This document shows positions 7,598-18,300 of a stretch of DNA of 40,810 nt, in pieces; position 1 is the first letter of the stretch, and each line of letters opens with the position of its first letter. The stretch lies in contig DATJUX010000027.1 of assembly GCA_035502095.1 (NCBI GenBank), forward strand, positions 1 through 40,810, in the 5' to 3' direction. The stretch is from JAKANT01 sp035502095. Lineage in GTDB: Bacteria > Pseudomonadota > Gammaproteobacteria > Burkholderiales > Burkholderiaceae_F. A model generated the notes under the pieces. It saw nothing but the letters and a program-made list of their open reading frames with translations, had not been told where the DNA came from and searched no databases. A program made the translations under genes and the position numbers.

Positions 7598-9055
7598 CGG
7601 CCCGCCTGCGGTGTTTCGCCCGTCGGCGCGCCGCCCATCGCCACGAAAAGCTGCACCGAATCGATGTACCGCTGCGCCTTTGCGCGGACGTAGCCGAGCC
7701 GCGCCTCCTGATAGAGGCGCTCCGCTACGACGATCTGCAGAAAGCTCGTCTGGCCGGCCTGGAAGCTCTGCTGGGTCAGGTCGAGCGTCGCCTGCGCCGC
7801 ATCGAGCGCCTTGCGCTGGCTGTCGAGCAGCAGTGCGTCGTTGCCCAGGGCGTGCAGTGCGTCGGCCACCTGGCCGAACGCCTGCAGCACGGTCTGCCGG
7901 TACGCCGCCAGCTGTGCCGCATACGCATCGATCGCCGCCGCGCGCTGCGCGCGCAGCGTTCCACCGTGGAACAACGGTGCCACCACACTCGCGGCGATGT
8001 CCCACGCGCTGCCCGGACTGGCGAACAGCGCGCCGCCGACGGACGCGGCGGTCCACGCAGCCGAAAGCGTCACGGCCGGATAGAGCTGCGCCGTCGCGAT
8101 GCCGATGGCGGCATTCGAGGCATGCAGCGCCGCCTCGGCGGCGGCAATGTCGGGCCGGCGGCGCACGAGGTCGGACGGCAGCACGAGCGGCAGTTCCTGC
8201 GGCAGCGCGAGCGACGCGAAATCGAGATCCGGCGGCGCCCACTCGGAAGCGGCCTTGCCGACGAGCACGGCCAGCGCGTGCCGCGCGGCGCTCGTTTCCT
8301 GCAGCAACGGCGGCAGCAGCGCGCGATCGCTCGCGAGCTCGCTCTCGGCCGTCAGCACGTCGAGCCCCGCCGACTTCCCGGCTGCCTGCGAGATGCGCAC
8401 GAGTTCGAGGTTGCGTTCGTCGGTGGCGATGATGTCCTGCACGGCTCGGATCTGCTCGAGAGCGGAGGCGAGCGCGATCGCCTGCAGCACCGCGCCGCTC
8501 GTCAGCGCAAGCGCGCTGGCGTCGAACTGGGCGCGCTGGTAGTCGAGCATCGCCTCGGCCTGCTCGACGCGCCGTGTCGTCGCGCCGAACACGTCGAGCG
8601 CGTACGACAGCGACGGCCCGACGCTCGAGGTGCTGACCACGCCGGCCGCGTTCCGGGCGGCGGCGATGTTGCCCCGTGCCCCCGCCAGGTCGAGGTCCAC
8701 CTGCGGATAACGCCCGCCGCGCGCGGCTGCCAGCAGATCCTCCGCCTGCGTCACCGTCGCCTGCGCGCCCTGCAACGCGGGGCTGTCCTGAAGCGCAAGG
8801 GCGACGATCGCGTCGAGGTCGCTCGAGGCGAACTGGCGCCACCATGCCCCTTCGACCGGTGCGCCGCGGCTGATCTTCTGCCCCGCCTCGACGCTGCCCG
8901 CATTCATGGCCTCCGGGTCGCTCGCGGTGTAGCGATCGATCGTCGGCGCGGCGGGCACGACGAAGTCCGGCCCGACCGCCACGCACCCGCCAAGAAGCGC
9001 TGCCAGCGCGACCCCGGGCAGGCAGGATGCACCGCGCGATCGTCCGCACCGGCGT

Positions 9056-9063
<8 letters not shown>
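7594..9063 (-). CDS. Outer-membrane efflux lipoprotein (NodT/OprM type) of the MacAB operon
   Basis: A 489-residue trimeric outer-membrane channel subunit of the TolC superfamily. The signal peptide ends in LLGGC (Cys27), so it is lipidated. Two outer-membrane-efflux repeats follow, at about 75-265 and 285-470, rich in the Ala/Gln/Leu heptads of the alpha-barrel; motifs include LPSDLVRRRPDIAAAEAALH, typical of NodT proteins. The start codon lies inside the end of macB (8-base overlap), making it the third gene of a macA-macB-OMF operon. It could also serve the YbhGFSR-like exporter encoded convergently, which lacks a channel gene. The start is well fixed by the overlap and signal peptide. Confidence 0.9.
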
Positions 9064-11193
<2,130 letters not shown>

Positions 11194-11197
<4 letters not shown>

Positions 11198-12498
11198 TTG
11201 AGCGGCATCCGCGGTGCGGACGACGTCGCCTGGCCGTGCGCGGCCGCGCCGCTGCGCTCGGAGACAATCACCGGGTCGCCCGCGTGCAGGTCGCCCGCGA
11301 GCACCTCGATGAAGGTCTCGTCGTCGAGGCCAGTCACGACCGGTACACGCTGCGGCCGGCCGTCGCGCAGTACCCAGACCACCGCCTCGCGGCCGCGGGT
11401 CCTGCCGGGCCGTGCCGCGCCGGCCGCTTTCGTACCCTCGCCGCCCGCGGCTTCAGCCTCGTTGCCGCTCGGTTGATAGCGCAGCGCCTGCGAGGGAACA
11501 CGCAGCGCGCCGTCGTGACGCACGGTCACGATTCGCACCGACGCCGTCATGCCCGGCTTCAACACGCCCTCGGGGTTCGGCACGCTCACCACGACGTCGT
11601 ACGTCACGACGTTCTGCACCGTCTGGGGTGCCTGTCGCACCTGCGTGACCGTGCCGGCGAACGGCCGGTCCGGGAACGACTCGACCGTGAAGGTGGCCGC
11701 GTTCGCCTCCTGCACCCGCCCGATGTCGGATTCGCTCACGTTGGTGTCGACCTGCATCTGCGTGAGATCGGTCGCGATGAGGAATAACGTCGGCGTCTGG
11801 AAGCTTGCCGCGACGGTCTGGCCCTGCGTGACGTTGCGCGAGACCACCGTGCCGTCCACGGGCGACACGATGTTCGTGTAACCGAGGTTGATGCGCGCGG
11901 CATCGAGCGACGCCTGGTGCTGCTTGACGGCGGCTTCGTCGAGCGCGATCTGCGTGCGCGCCTGCTCGTAGGCGTTGTTCGCCGTGTCGACGGTCTCCTG
12001 CGACACGATGTTGCGCTTGAGCAGGTCGCTATCGCGGTCGAGGATCACCTTGGCAAAGGCCAGGTTGGCGCGATCCTTGTCGAGCTGCGCGCGGGCCGTC
12101 GCGAGCGCGGCGCTCTCCTGCTCGACCACGGTCTGGTACGGGCGCGGATCGATCTTGGCGCATAGCTGGCCGGCGCGGACGCGCGTGTTGAAGTCGCACG
12201 ACAGGCTCTGGATGACGCCGGAGACGTAGGTGCCGATCTGGATCGTCGTGACCGGGTTCACCGTGCCGCTGGCGATGACGGTCGGCGCGACCGTGCCACG
12301 GTCGGCCGCCACCGTGACGTACTCCCTGACCGCGCTCTTCTCGTTGCGCCAGAGCAGCAGCGCAGCCACGGCAGCCACGATCGCGACGAGACCGGCGACC
12401 CAGAGCATGCGCCGCCGCGGACGCGAACCGGCTCGAGGGAGCGCGCCATCCCCGGCCGCATGGCCATGCACGATCGAGGGCGAAGAAGATGCGTCCAC
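11194..12498 (-). CDS. macA: MacA-type periplasmic adaptor
   Basis: An adaptor of the HlyD/RND family, about 434 residues from the GTG at 12498. A cytoplasmic N-terminus of about 30 residues precedes one anchor helix (MLWVAGLVAIVAAVAALLLW). The lipoyl half (GTVNPVTTIQIGTYVSGVIQ), a long coiled coil, the second lipoyl half (SPVDGTVVSRNVTQGQTVAA) and beta-barrel and membrane-proximal domains follow. An insertion rich in Gly/Ala/Arg lies near residue 350. The start is uncertain: a TTG at 12522 is also in frame after an upstream stop, and neither has a clear ribosome site. Its stop overlaps macB as ATGA. With MacB and the OMF it makes a complete tripartite pump. Confidence 0.87.
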
Positions 12499-12686
12499 GT
12501 TGTCCAGAGCACACTCACCCAAACAGAGAATTCTCGCTGTCGCTACCTGTCAGACCCTTGATGGGACGCAACAGACCACGCCGTCGCGCCCCGCGACGTC
12601 GCCTTGTATCGGGGGCGAGAGCCCGTCGCCAGGTTTCGTCAAAGCGGGACCTTGCGAGGGTCGTCGTCTCGCTCCGAGGATGCGGT

Positions 12687-13136
12687 CTATCGCGGCGCGG
12701 GATCGGTGCCCGCCGTAACCGGGACCGGGGTCCAGCCGCCCCGGCACGTCGCGACGTACGGGTAGTAGGTGCGCGACGACTCGCAGTAGTACCAGGACCG
12801 GGTCGATGGCAGCGACGTGCTTCCGGCAGCAGGCGGTGCCGTCGCCCCGGCGGGTGACGCCCAGGGGTCCGGATAGGGCTGGACCGGCGCGGAGTAGAGA
12901 TACCAGACCGCCGCGCCGCCCGCGCCGACGACCCACCACCAGCCCGCCTGGCCGTCGTGCGGCCCGTGGACCCAATGTCCATTGCGCCAGAGCGTCAGGT
13001 CCTGCGCGGGCGCGCGGCCCGCGGCAGCGGGCAGGTACGGAGGTTCGGGCGGGCGCTGGGCGAAGGCTGTCGTGCCGGCGCCGAGGACAGCGAGAAGAGC
13101 CGCGACGATCACCCCGGGCAGGCGACTGCTCCCCAT
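12687..13136 (-). CDS. Small secreted protein with WYYC/YYPYV motif, unknown function
   Basis: A 149-residue exported protein. The signal peptide runs to about residue 26 (TTAFAQ). A Trp-rich segment follows (DGQAGWWWVVGAGGAAVWYL). The C-terminal motif has the form WYYCxxxxxYYPYVxxCxxGW, with two cysteines that could form a disulfide. Small proteins with this motif recur in Proteobacteria; I know of no assigned function. The hydrophobic stretch may make it membrane-associated. It lies 10 bases after the HicA-like gene and about 190 bases before macA on the same strand, so it may be co-transcribed with either. It is most likely an envelope protein. Confidence 0.8.
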   Translation of the reverse strand: MGSSRLPGVIVAALLAVLGAGTTAFAQRPPEPPYLPAAAGRAPAQDLTLWRNGHWVHGPHDGQAGWWWVVGAGGAAVWYLYSAPVQPYPDPWASPAGATAPPAAGSTSLPSTRSWYYCESSRTYYPYVATCRGGWTPVPVTAGTDPAPR

Positions 13137-13146
13137 GCTTGCCGGG

Positions 13147-13428
13147 CTACTGGCCGTGTTCCGCTTCGTACGAAGACGGGGTCACGCCGGCGCGCGCCAG
13201 GAACTCGCGCAGGTGCATGAGCGAGCTCACGGTGAGAACGTTGCTGTGGTGGGGGCGGTGCAGGACGCCCTCCATGCGATTGAGCTTGACCCGGATCCTG
13301 GCTCCGGAGATCGGCTCGAGCGCCGCATCGACATGCCGCAGGAGGGACTCGACATCGCGCCAGTGCACGTTGCCGCTGGGCGGATCGCGGAAGATCTGGC
13401 GGATCACGTTCGCGTGGCGGTGACTCAT
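13147..13428 (-). CDS. Orphan HicA-like domain protein
   Basis: A 93-residue protein resembling HicA-family mRNA interferases of the dsRBD-like fold (DPPSGNVHWRDVESLLRHV, then HRPHHSNVL and VSSLMHLREFLARAGVTP). Canonical HicA toxins have a catalytic His in a GSHxxF context; here that strand reads GARIRVKL, so the His appears lost. No HicB antitoxin is encoded on either side. It may be a domesticated, non-toxic RNA-binding relative. I chose the ATG at 13428 because the family homology begins there; upstream codons in frame look non-coding. The ribosome site is weak. Confidence 0.7.
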   Translation of the reverse strand: MSHRHANVIRQIFRDPPSGNVHWRDVESLLRHVDAALEPISGARIRVKLNRMEGVLHRPHHSNVLTVSSLMHLREFLARAGVTPSSYEAEHGQ

Positions 13429-13469
13429 GGCGCCGGCCGCTCGAGCGCTGCACAATGTGCGGGCACATG

Positions 13470-13559
13470 ACCGCGCTTGCGTTGCGCCACACACGCGGGG
13501 GTCACGACGCACCGGACCACGTTTGTCTTGGTCGTCAGCAATTGCGCAACGCTCCTCAT
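13470..13559 (-). pseudogene. Possible N-terminal remnant of a CBS-domain gene
   Basis: On the minus strand a start codon at 13559 opens with MRSVAQLLTTK and continues with a VVTP segment. This resembles the first 20 or so residues of small tandem-CBS proteins (MxxVxQLLxxK then SVTPDxxV). The similarity then stops and no CBS domain follows before the HicA-like gene. If genuine it is a truncated gene start left by deletion. The evidence is one short match. Confidence 0.25.
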
Positions 13560-13723
13560 GCCCGCCTCCCCGTTGCGAACAGGCCTTTTCAGCATACGCC
13601 GTCGGCGCCCCCGCGGTTCATCATCGCGCTTGCGCAGCCGCGTCGGGTAGTTCGCGCCCGGCAGGGACTGGATTCCAACAGCCTGCCGCGCAGATGAGCG
13701 AACTCGACTGCAGTTGCGCACGA

Positions 13724-14008
13724 CCTGTCACGGTGCCGGACCTGCTGCGTGCCGCTCTCGTCGTCGCTGGCGGTGAAGATCGCGTTGTCCGTAGGATCAA
13801 AGCGCACGTCGTTGACGGCGTCGGAATGCCATTCCAGCGCGACGATCTCGCGACCGCAACTCGCCTCGCCGTAGCGGGCGTCCCGGGCGCGCAACGAACC
13901 GTCCGCGCTCGCGGTGACGAGCTGGTCGCCGCGATGGTTGAAGGCAATCGCCTGGCGCGTGGCCGCAGGCCATCTCCTGGTACGCGCCGCGCGGTTGCTC
14001 TGCGTCAA
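13724..14008 (-). pseudogene. WD40-repeat protein remnant
   Basis: About 64 residues in one minus-strand frame (13760-13951) match two consecutive WD40 blades: AIAFNHRGDQLVTASADGSL and then HSDAVNDVRFDPTDNAIFTA with SDD. The first blade ends RARD where WD40 has xVWD, and after the second SDD the frame loses similarity. No start codon, upstream blades or propeller-sized ORF exist nearby, so this is a decayed fragment of a once larger beta-propeller gene. The whole gap 13429-14073 (645 bases) holds only this and a possible CBS remnant, plus the upstream region of the LolD-like gene. Confidence 0.7.
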
Positions 14009-14073
14009 GGTCGCGCATCTCGTTCTGGCGGATATTTGCCGCCGGAAAGAAGCAAAAGCGACCTTCGAACCAC

Positions 14074-14781
14074 GTGCAGCCCGTCGTCCTCAGCCGCGTG
14101 AGCAAGACCTATCACCTCGACGCCGTGGACGTCCCGGCGCTGGTCGACGTCGACCTCGAGATCCGCCCCAACTGCTTCACCGTCGTCTCCGGTCCTTCGG
14201 GTAGCGGCAAGTCGACGTTGCTCAACATGATCGGCTGCATCGACCAGCCCGACCAGGGCGAGGTCTTCGTCGCCGGGGAGGCGGTGCGCAAGCTCTCCGA
14301 CGATGCGCTGTCGGACTTTCGTGCCCGGCACATCGGCTTCATCTTCCAGAGCTTCAACCTGCTGCCGGTGCTGACGGTGTTCGAAAACGTCGAATACCCG
14401 CTCTTGCTGGCGCGCGTCCCGGCGGCCGAGCGCAAGCAGCGCGTCGATTCCCTGCTGGAGGCGGTCGGCCTGGCCGACCGGGCCGGCAACGTCCCCGGGC
14501 AGCTTTCCGGCGGGCAGCGCCAGCGGGTCGCGATCGCGCGCGCCCTCGCGCCCGCCCCGAGTTTCGTCATGGCCGACGAGCCGACCGCCAATCTCGACAG
14601 CCAGACCGGCGCGGCGATCATCGAGCTGATGCGGCGCATGCAGCGCGAGCGCGCGGTCTCGTTCGTGTTTTCTTCGCACGATCCGAAAGTGCTCGCCGCA
14701 GCCGACGATGCGGTGATGATCCGCGACGGTCGCATCGAGAAAGTCGAGCGGCGCACGCCACCCGCCGGGACGCCCGCTTGA
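14074..14781 (+). CDS. LolD/MacB-type ABC transporter ATPase
   Basis: A 235-residue ATPase of the LolD/MacB/FtsE class. Walker A is GPSGSGKST at 40-48, the Q-loop lies in GFIFQSFNLLP, the signature is LSGGQ at 144-148, Walker B is FVMADEP at 164-170 and the switch His is in FSSHDPKV. Such ATPases drive mechanotransmission permeases that extract lipoproteins or lipids or power periplasmic machinery rather than importing solutes. The GTG at 14074 is the only reasonable start; its ribosome site is poor. The stop overlaps the TTG start of the permease gene (TTGA). First gene of a four-gene cassette. Confidence 0.88.
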   Translation: MQPVVLSRVSKTYHLDAVDVPALVDVDLEIRPNCFTVVSGPSGSGKSTLLNMIGCIDQPDQGEVFVAGEAVRKLSDDALSDFRARHIGFIFQSFNLLPVLTVFENVEYPLLLARVPAAERKQRVDSLLEAVGLADRAGNVPGQLSGGQRQRVAIARALAPAPSFVMADEPTANLDSQTGAAIIELMRRMQRERAVSFVFSSHDPKVLAAADDAVMIRDGRIEKVERRTPPAGTPA

Positions 14782-16166
14782 ATACGCTGCGGCTGGCACT
14801 GCGCAACCTGCTGCGCAACCGGCGCCGCTCGCTGATGACGCTGTTCGCAATGGTGATCGGCGCGGTCACGATCCTGCTGTTCGGCGGCTACGCCCGCAAC
14901 ATCACGTACGGCCTGCAGACCGGATACGTCCGTCGTTCCGGTCACCTGCAGATCCAGCACAAGGACTATTTCCTCTACGGCAGCGGCAATCCGGCCGCGT
15001 TCGGCATCGTGCACTACCAGCACGTGATGGATGTCGTCGCGCACGACCCCGTGCTGGCGCCGATGCTGCGCGTCGTCACGCCGACGCTCTCTCTCGGCGG
15101 GATCGCGGGCAATTTCGCGGCGAGCGTCTCGCGCACGGTCGTCGGTACCGGCGTGGTCGTCGAGAGCCAGAACCGGATGGTGCAGTGGAACGACTACCAC
15201 CTGCCGTTCGAGATCCGGCCGGTCGCGCTGTCGGGCACCCCCGATGATGCGGTCATCGTGGGCATTGGCGTCGCGCGGGTCCTGCAGCTCTGCAAGGCCC
15301 TCGACGTCCCCAACTGCAAGCAGCCGGAAAGCCTGCCAGCCCAGGGTCCCGACACGCCGCCTGACATCGCCGCGCTGGCGGCGGAGGCGAAGCCGGCAGG
15401 CACGACCAGCGGGGGCGAGCCACGCATCGAACTGCTGGCCGCCAACGTGCACGGCGCGCCGAACGTCGCCTCGCTGCGCGTGTTCAAGGCAGTGACCCAG
15501 GGAATCAAGGAGTTCGACGACATCTACGTCGGGCTGCATCTCGTCCAGGCGCAGCGGCTGGTCTACGGCGCCGATCCGCCGCAGGCGACCGCGGTGGTCC
15601 TGCAGCTCGAGCATACGAACCAGATTCCGGCGGCGCGCGCTCGGCTGCAGGAATTGCTGGCGACGACACTCAAGGACGAGCCGCTGGAGATCCAGGATTT
15701 CGAAGTCCTCAATCCCTTCTACGGCCAGGCCAACAACCTGTTCGCCGCGATCTTCGGTTTCATGGCATTGCTGATCGGCGCGATCGTGCTGTTCACCGTA
15801 AGCAACACCATGAGCATGGCGGTGGTCGAGCGCACCACTGAAATCGGCACGTTGCGCGCGGTCGGTCTGCGCCGTTCGGGCGTGCGCCGGCTGTTCGTCT
15901 GCGAGGGTGCGCTGCTCGGGTTGATCGGCGCGCTGGCCGGTGTAGCGCTGGCGCTGATCCTGGCCTGGCTGGTCAACCATTCGGGCCTGACGTGGCTGCC
16001 GCCGGGCCAGGTCGACCCGACCCCGCTGACGGTCCGCGTGTGGGGCGAGATGCGCCTGATCACCGGCTGCGCGCTCGGATTGATCGTCGTCGCTTCGCTG
16101 TCGGCGTGGTGGCCGGCGCGCCGAGCGGCGCGCATGAACATCGTGGACGCGCTGCGCCATGTCTGA
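14778..16166 (+). CDS. FtsX-like ABC permease (LolC/E- or MacB-like)
   Basis: A 462-residue permease. Helix 1 is at about 20-42 (MVIGAVTILLFGGYA). A large periplasmic domain of about 270 residues follows, then three C-terminal helices from about 320, the 4-helix plan of LolC/E, MacB and FtsX. It keeps the family signatures TEIGTLRAVG in the coupling loop and WWPARRAARMNIVDALRHV at the end. It starts with TTG, overlapping the ATPase stop as TTGA, so expression is coupled. Only one permease gene is present, so it probably works as a homodimer. The periplasmic domain has no recognisable substrate motif. It may act on a lipid or lipoprotein, given the LolA-like gene that follows with an 8-base overlap. 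Confidence 0.87.
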   Translation: MNTLRLALRNLLRNRRRSLMTLFAMVIGAVTILLFGGYARNITYGLQTGYVRRSGHLQIQHKDYFLYGSGNPAAFGIVHYQHVMDVVAHDPVLAPMLRVVTPTLSLGGIAGNFAASVSRTVVGTGVVVESQNRMVQWNDYHLPFEIRPVALSGTPDDAVIVGIGVARVLQLCKALDVPNCKQPESLPAQGPDTPPDIAALAAEAKPAGTTSGGEPRIELLAANVHGAPNVASLRVFKAVTQGIKEFDDIYVGLHLVQAQRLVYGADPPQATAVVLQLEHTNQIPAARARLQELLATTLKDEPLEIQDFEVLNPFYGQANNLFAAIFGFMALLIGAIVLFTVSNTMSMAVVERTTEIGTLRAVGLRRSGVRRLFVCEGALLGLIGALAGVALALILAWLVNHSGLTWLPPGQVDPTPLTVRVWGEMRLITGCALGLIVVASLSAWWPARRAARMNIVDALRHV

Positions 16167-16956
16167 GTCGACGCGCCGCCCTTCGTACGGCGCGATCGTC
16201 GCCCTGTGGGCGGCGCTCGCTCCTGGGCACGTCACCGCGGCGGCCGCACCGAACGCGCAGGAGATCCTTGCCGCGAGCGACGCCATCCGCAACCCGGGAC
16301 AGCCGTTCGGCCTCACGGTCGCACTCATCGAATACCGCGACGGCAAGCAGACCGACTCGACCACGCTCGCGGTCTACTCGAAGGCCGATCCGGCCAGCGG
16401 CCAGTTCCGCAGCCTGATCCGCTTCGTGGCGCCGCCGCGCGACGCCAACAAGCTGATGCTGAAGAGCGGTAACGACCTTTGGTTCTTCGATCCCGCCAGC
16501 AAGGCCAGCATCCGCCTGTCGCCGCAGCAGCGGCTGCTCGGGCAGGCCGCCAATGGCGACGTCGTCACGGTCAACCTCGCCAAGGACTACAAGGCCGAGC
16601 TCCTGGCCGAGGAGGACACGCAGGACGGCGAGCGTGTGAACCGCCACTGCTACAAGCTCGCGCTCGCGGCCGTGTCGCCCGACGTGACCTATCACCACAT
16701 CGAGATGTGGATCGACGTCTCCAGCGACCGCCCGGTGAAGGCGCGCTTTTTTTCCGAGAGCGACCGGCTGCTCAAGACCGCCTACTACCGTCGCTACCAG
16801 CTGCAGCTCGGCGTCGAACGCCCCACGGAGATGGTGATCATCGACGGCCTGAATCCGCAGTGGGTGACGGTGATGCGCTACAGCGACTTCGCCTGGCGCG
16901 AGGTCTCCGAACAATGGCTCCAGCGCGACTACCTGCCTCGCTTCCGACCCGAGTAA
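16159..16956 (+). CDS. LolA-like outer-membrane lipoprotein-sorting protein
   Basis: A 265-residue periplasmic protein of the COG2834 / LolA-like superfamily. A signal peptide runs to about residue 29 (PGHVTAAAA). The mature protein has the features of the family: QEILAASDAIRNPGQPF, a FVAPPRDANKLMLKSGNDLW strand pair, LSPQQRLLGQAANGDV, and later strands such as PTEMVIIDGL. This fold is an open half-barrel that carries acyl chains across the periplasm. It is larger than LolA (~200 residues) and belongs to the variant usually coded beside ABC or RND permeases. Its start overlaps the permease stop by 8 bases, and the barrel gene begins 3 bases after its end. It is probably the shuttle between the permease and the outer membrane. 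Confidence 0.85.
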   Translation: MSESTRRPSYGAIVALWAALAPGHVTAAAAPNAQEILAASDAIRNPGQPFGLTVALIEYRDGKQTDSTTLAVYSKADPASGQFRSLIRFVAPPRDANKLMLKSGNDLWFFDPASKASIRLSPQQRLLGQAANGDVVTVNLAKDYKAELLAEEDTQDGERVNRHCYKLALAAVSPDVTYHHIEMWIDVSSDRPVKARFFSESDRLLKTAYYRRYQLQLGVERPTEMVIIDGLNPQWVTVMRYSDFAWREVSEQWLQRDYLPRFRPE

Positions 16957-16959
16957 GCC

Positions 16960-18207
16960 GTGCGCGCGTTGTGCCTGGTCGCGCTGCTCGCCACCACCCC
17001 CGCGTTCGCGGCCGACGATGATGCCGCCGCGCTCGGCCTCGCCGACAAGACGGTCACCACGGCCGAGCAGGCGCGCGACTGGCATCTGTTCACCGAGGCC
17101 GCGTGGAACCTGGCGGTGCTGCGCGCGACGGATGCCACGCAGCAGTTCGAGCGGCTATCGCTCGGTGCGTCGTACGACACGGTGGTCGCGCCGCAGTGGC
17201 GGGTCGCGTTCGCCGACCGGTTCGACGCCTGGTGGCAGCAGGAGCCATCGCGCCAGTACAACGTCAACACGCTGCAGGAAGCGTATCTGAGCTGGCTGCC
17301 ACGGCCGGACCGGATCGCCGACCTGGGCAGCATCAACACCCGCTACGGCGTTGCCTACGCCTACAACCCGACCGATTTCTTCCGTACTGACGCGGTTCGC
17401 GCGACGGTTTCGGCCGACCCCGCGGTCCAGCGCGAAAACCGACTTGGCACCGTGGCGGTTCGCGGGCAGGCGCTTTGGACCGGCGGATCGCTGACCGCGT
17501 TGTATTCGCCGAAGCTCGCCGACCATCCCAACAACGGCGCGCTGGATCCCGACTTGGGCGCCACCAACGGATCGAACCGCTGGCTCGTCGCCGTCAGCCA
17601 GCAGCTGTCCGACCAGTTCAACCCGCAATGGCTGCTGTTCGGGACCGTCGGCCAGCCGCCTCAGTTCGGCCTTAACCTCACCACATTGCTCAACGACGCC
17701 ACCGTGCTCAGCCTCGAGTGGTCCGGCGGTCGCTCAGCGTCGCTCTTCGTCCAGGCCTTGTCCCTGCCGAGCGACACGGCCTTCCGCTCGCGCCTTGCGA
17801 CCAATCTCACGTACACGACGGCGAACAAGCTCTCGCTGACGGTCGAATACGAATACTGCGGCGCGGCGCTGGATGGCGATGCCTGGGACGAACTGGGACG
17901 CAGGTCCTTGCCGGTCTACGTGGCCTATCGCAATTACGTCGCCGCCGTGCAGGATCCGCCGACGCGGCGCCGTTTTTTTCTCAGGGCGTTCTGGCAGGAC
18001 GCGTTGTTCAACCACTTCGACCTGACGAGCTACGCGTTCGTCGATACGGTCGACCACAGCTGGCAGACCTGGGTCGAAGCGCGCTACCACTGGACCCAGC
18101 TCGACCTCGCGCTGCAGTGGCAGCGCAACGACGGCGCACCGCTCAGTCAGTACGGGGCGCTACCGCAGCAGTGGATCACGCAGGTGCTGGCAAGGTATTT
18201 CTTCTGA
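16960..18207 (+). CDS. Outer-membrane beta-barrel protein, DUF1302-like
   Basis: A 415-residue outer-membrane protein. A short signal peptide ends near residue 18 (TPAFAA). Alternating-residue beta strands run throughout, and the chain ends in aromatic RYFF, the classic C-terminal barrel signal. Motifs such as RYGVAYAYNPTDFF recall DUF1302/alginate-export-type barrels often coded with LolA-like proteins. A GTG start three bases after the LolA-like stop makes it the last gene of the cassette. It may be a receptor, insertase or channel for the material carried by the LolA-like protein. The family assignment is by pattern, not a confirmed hit. Confidence 0.75.
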   Translation: MRALCLVALLATTPAFAADDDAAALGLADKTVTTAEQARDWHLFTEAAWNLAVLRATDATQQFERLSLGASYDTVVAPQWRVAFADRFDAWWQQEPSRQYNVNTLQEAYLSWLPRPDRIADLGSINTRYGVAYAYNPTDFFRTDAVRATVSADPAVQRENRLGTVAVRGQALWTGGSLTALYSPKLADHPNNGALDPDLGATNGSNRWLVAVSQQLSDQFNPQWLLFGTVGQPPQFGLNLTTLLNDATVLSLEWSGGRSASLFVQALSLPSDTAFRSRLATNLTYTTANKLSLTVEYEYCGAALDGDAWDELGRRSLPVYVAYRNYVAAVQDPPTRRRFFLRAFWQDALFNHFDLTSYAFVDTVDHSWQTWVEARYHWTQLDLALQWQRNDGAPLSQYGALPQQWITQVLARYFF

Positions 18208-18300
18208 GCACCGAGCACGCCCAGTGGGGGGCGCAAGGCGCGCCATCAAACGAAATGCAGCGGGCAGTCGAAGGGGAACTTCGGTCGACATCGGTCGCCT

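Noticed and set aside
13147..13428. Active HicAB toxin-antitoxin module
   Set aside because: There is no HicB-like frame on either side, and the expected catalytic histidine is not in place.
13425..13721. 98-codon minus-strand frame as an intact gene
   Set aside because: Only about 20 residues near its middle resemble a known protein start (CBS type); the rest has no coding character and overlaps the HicA-like gene start.
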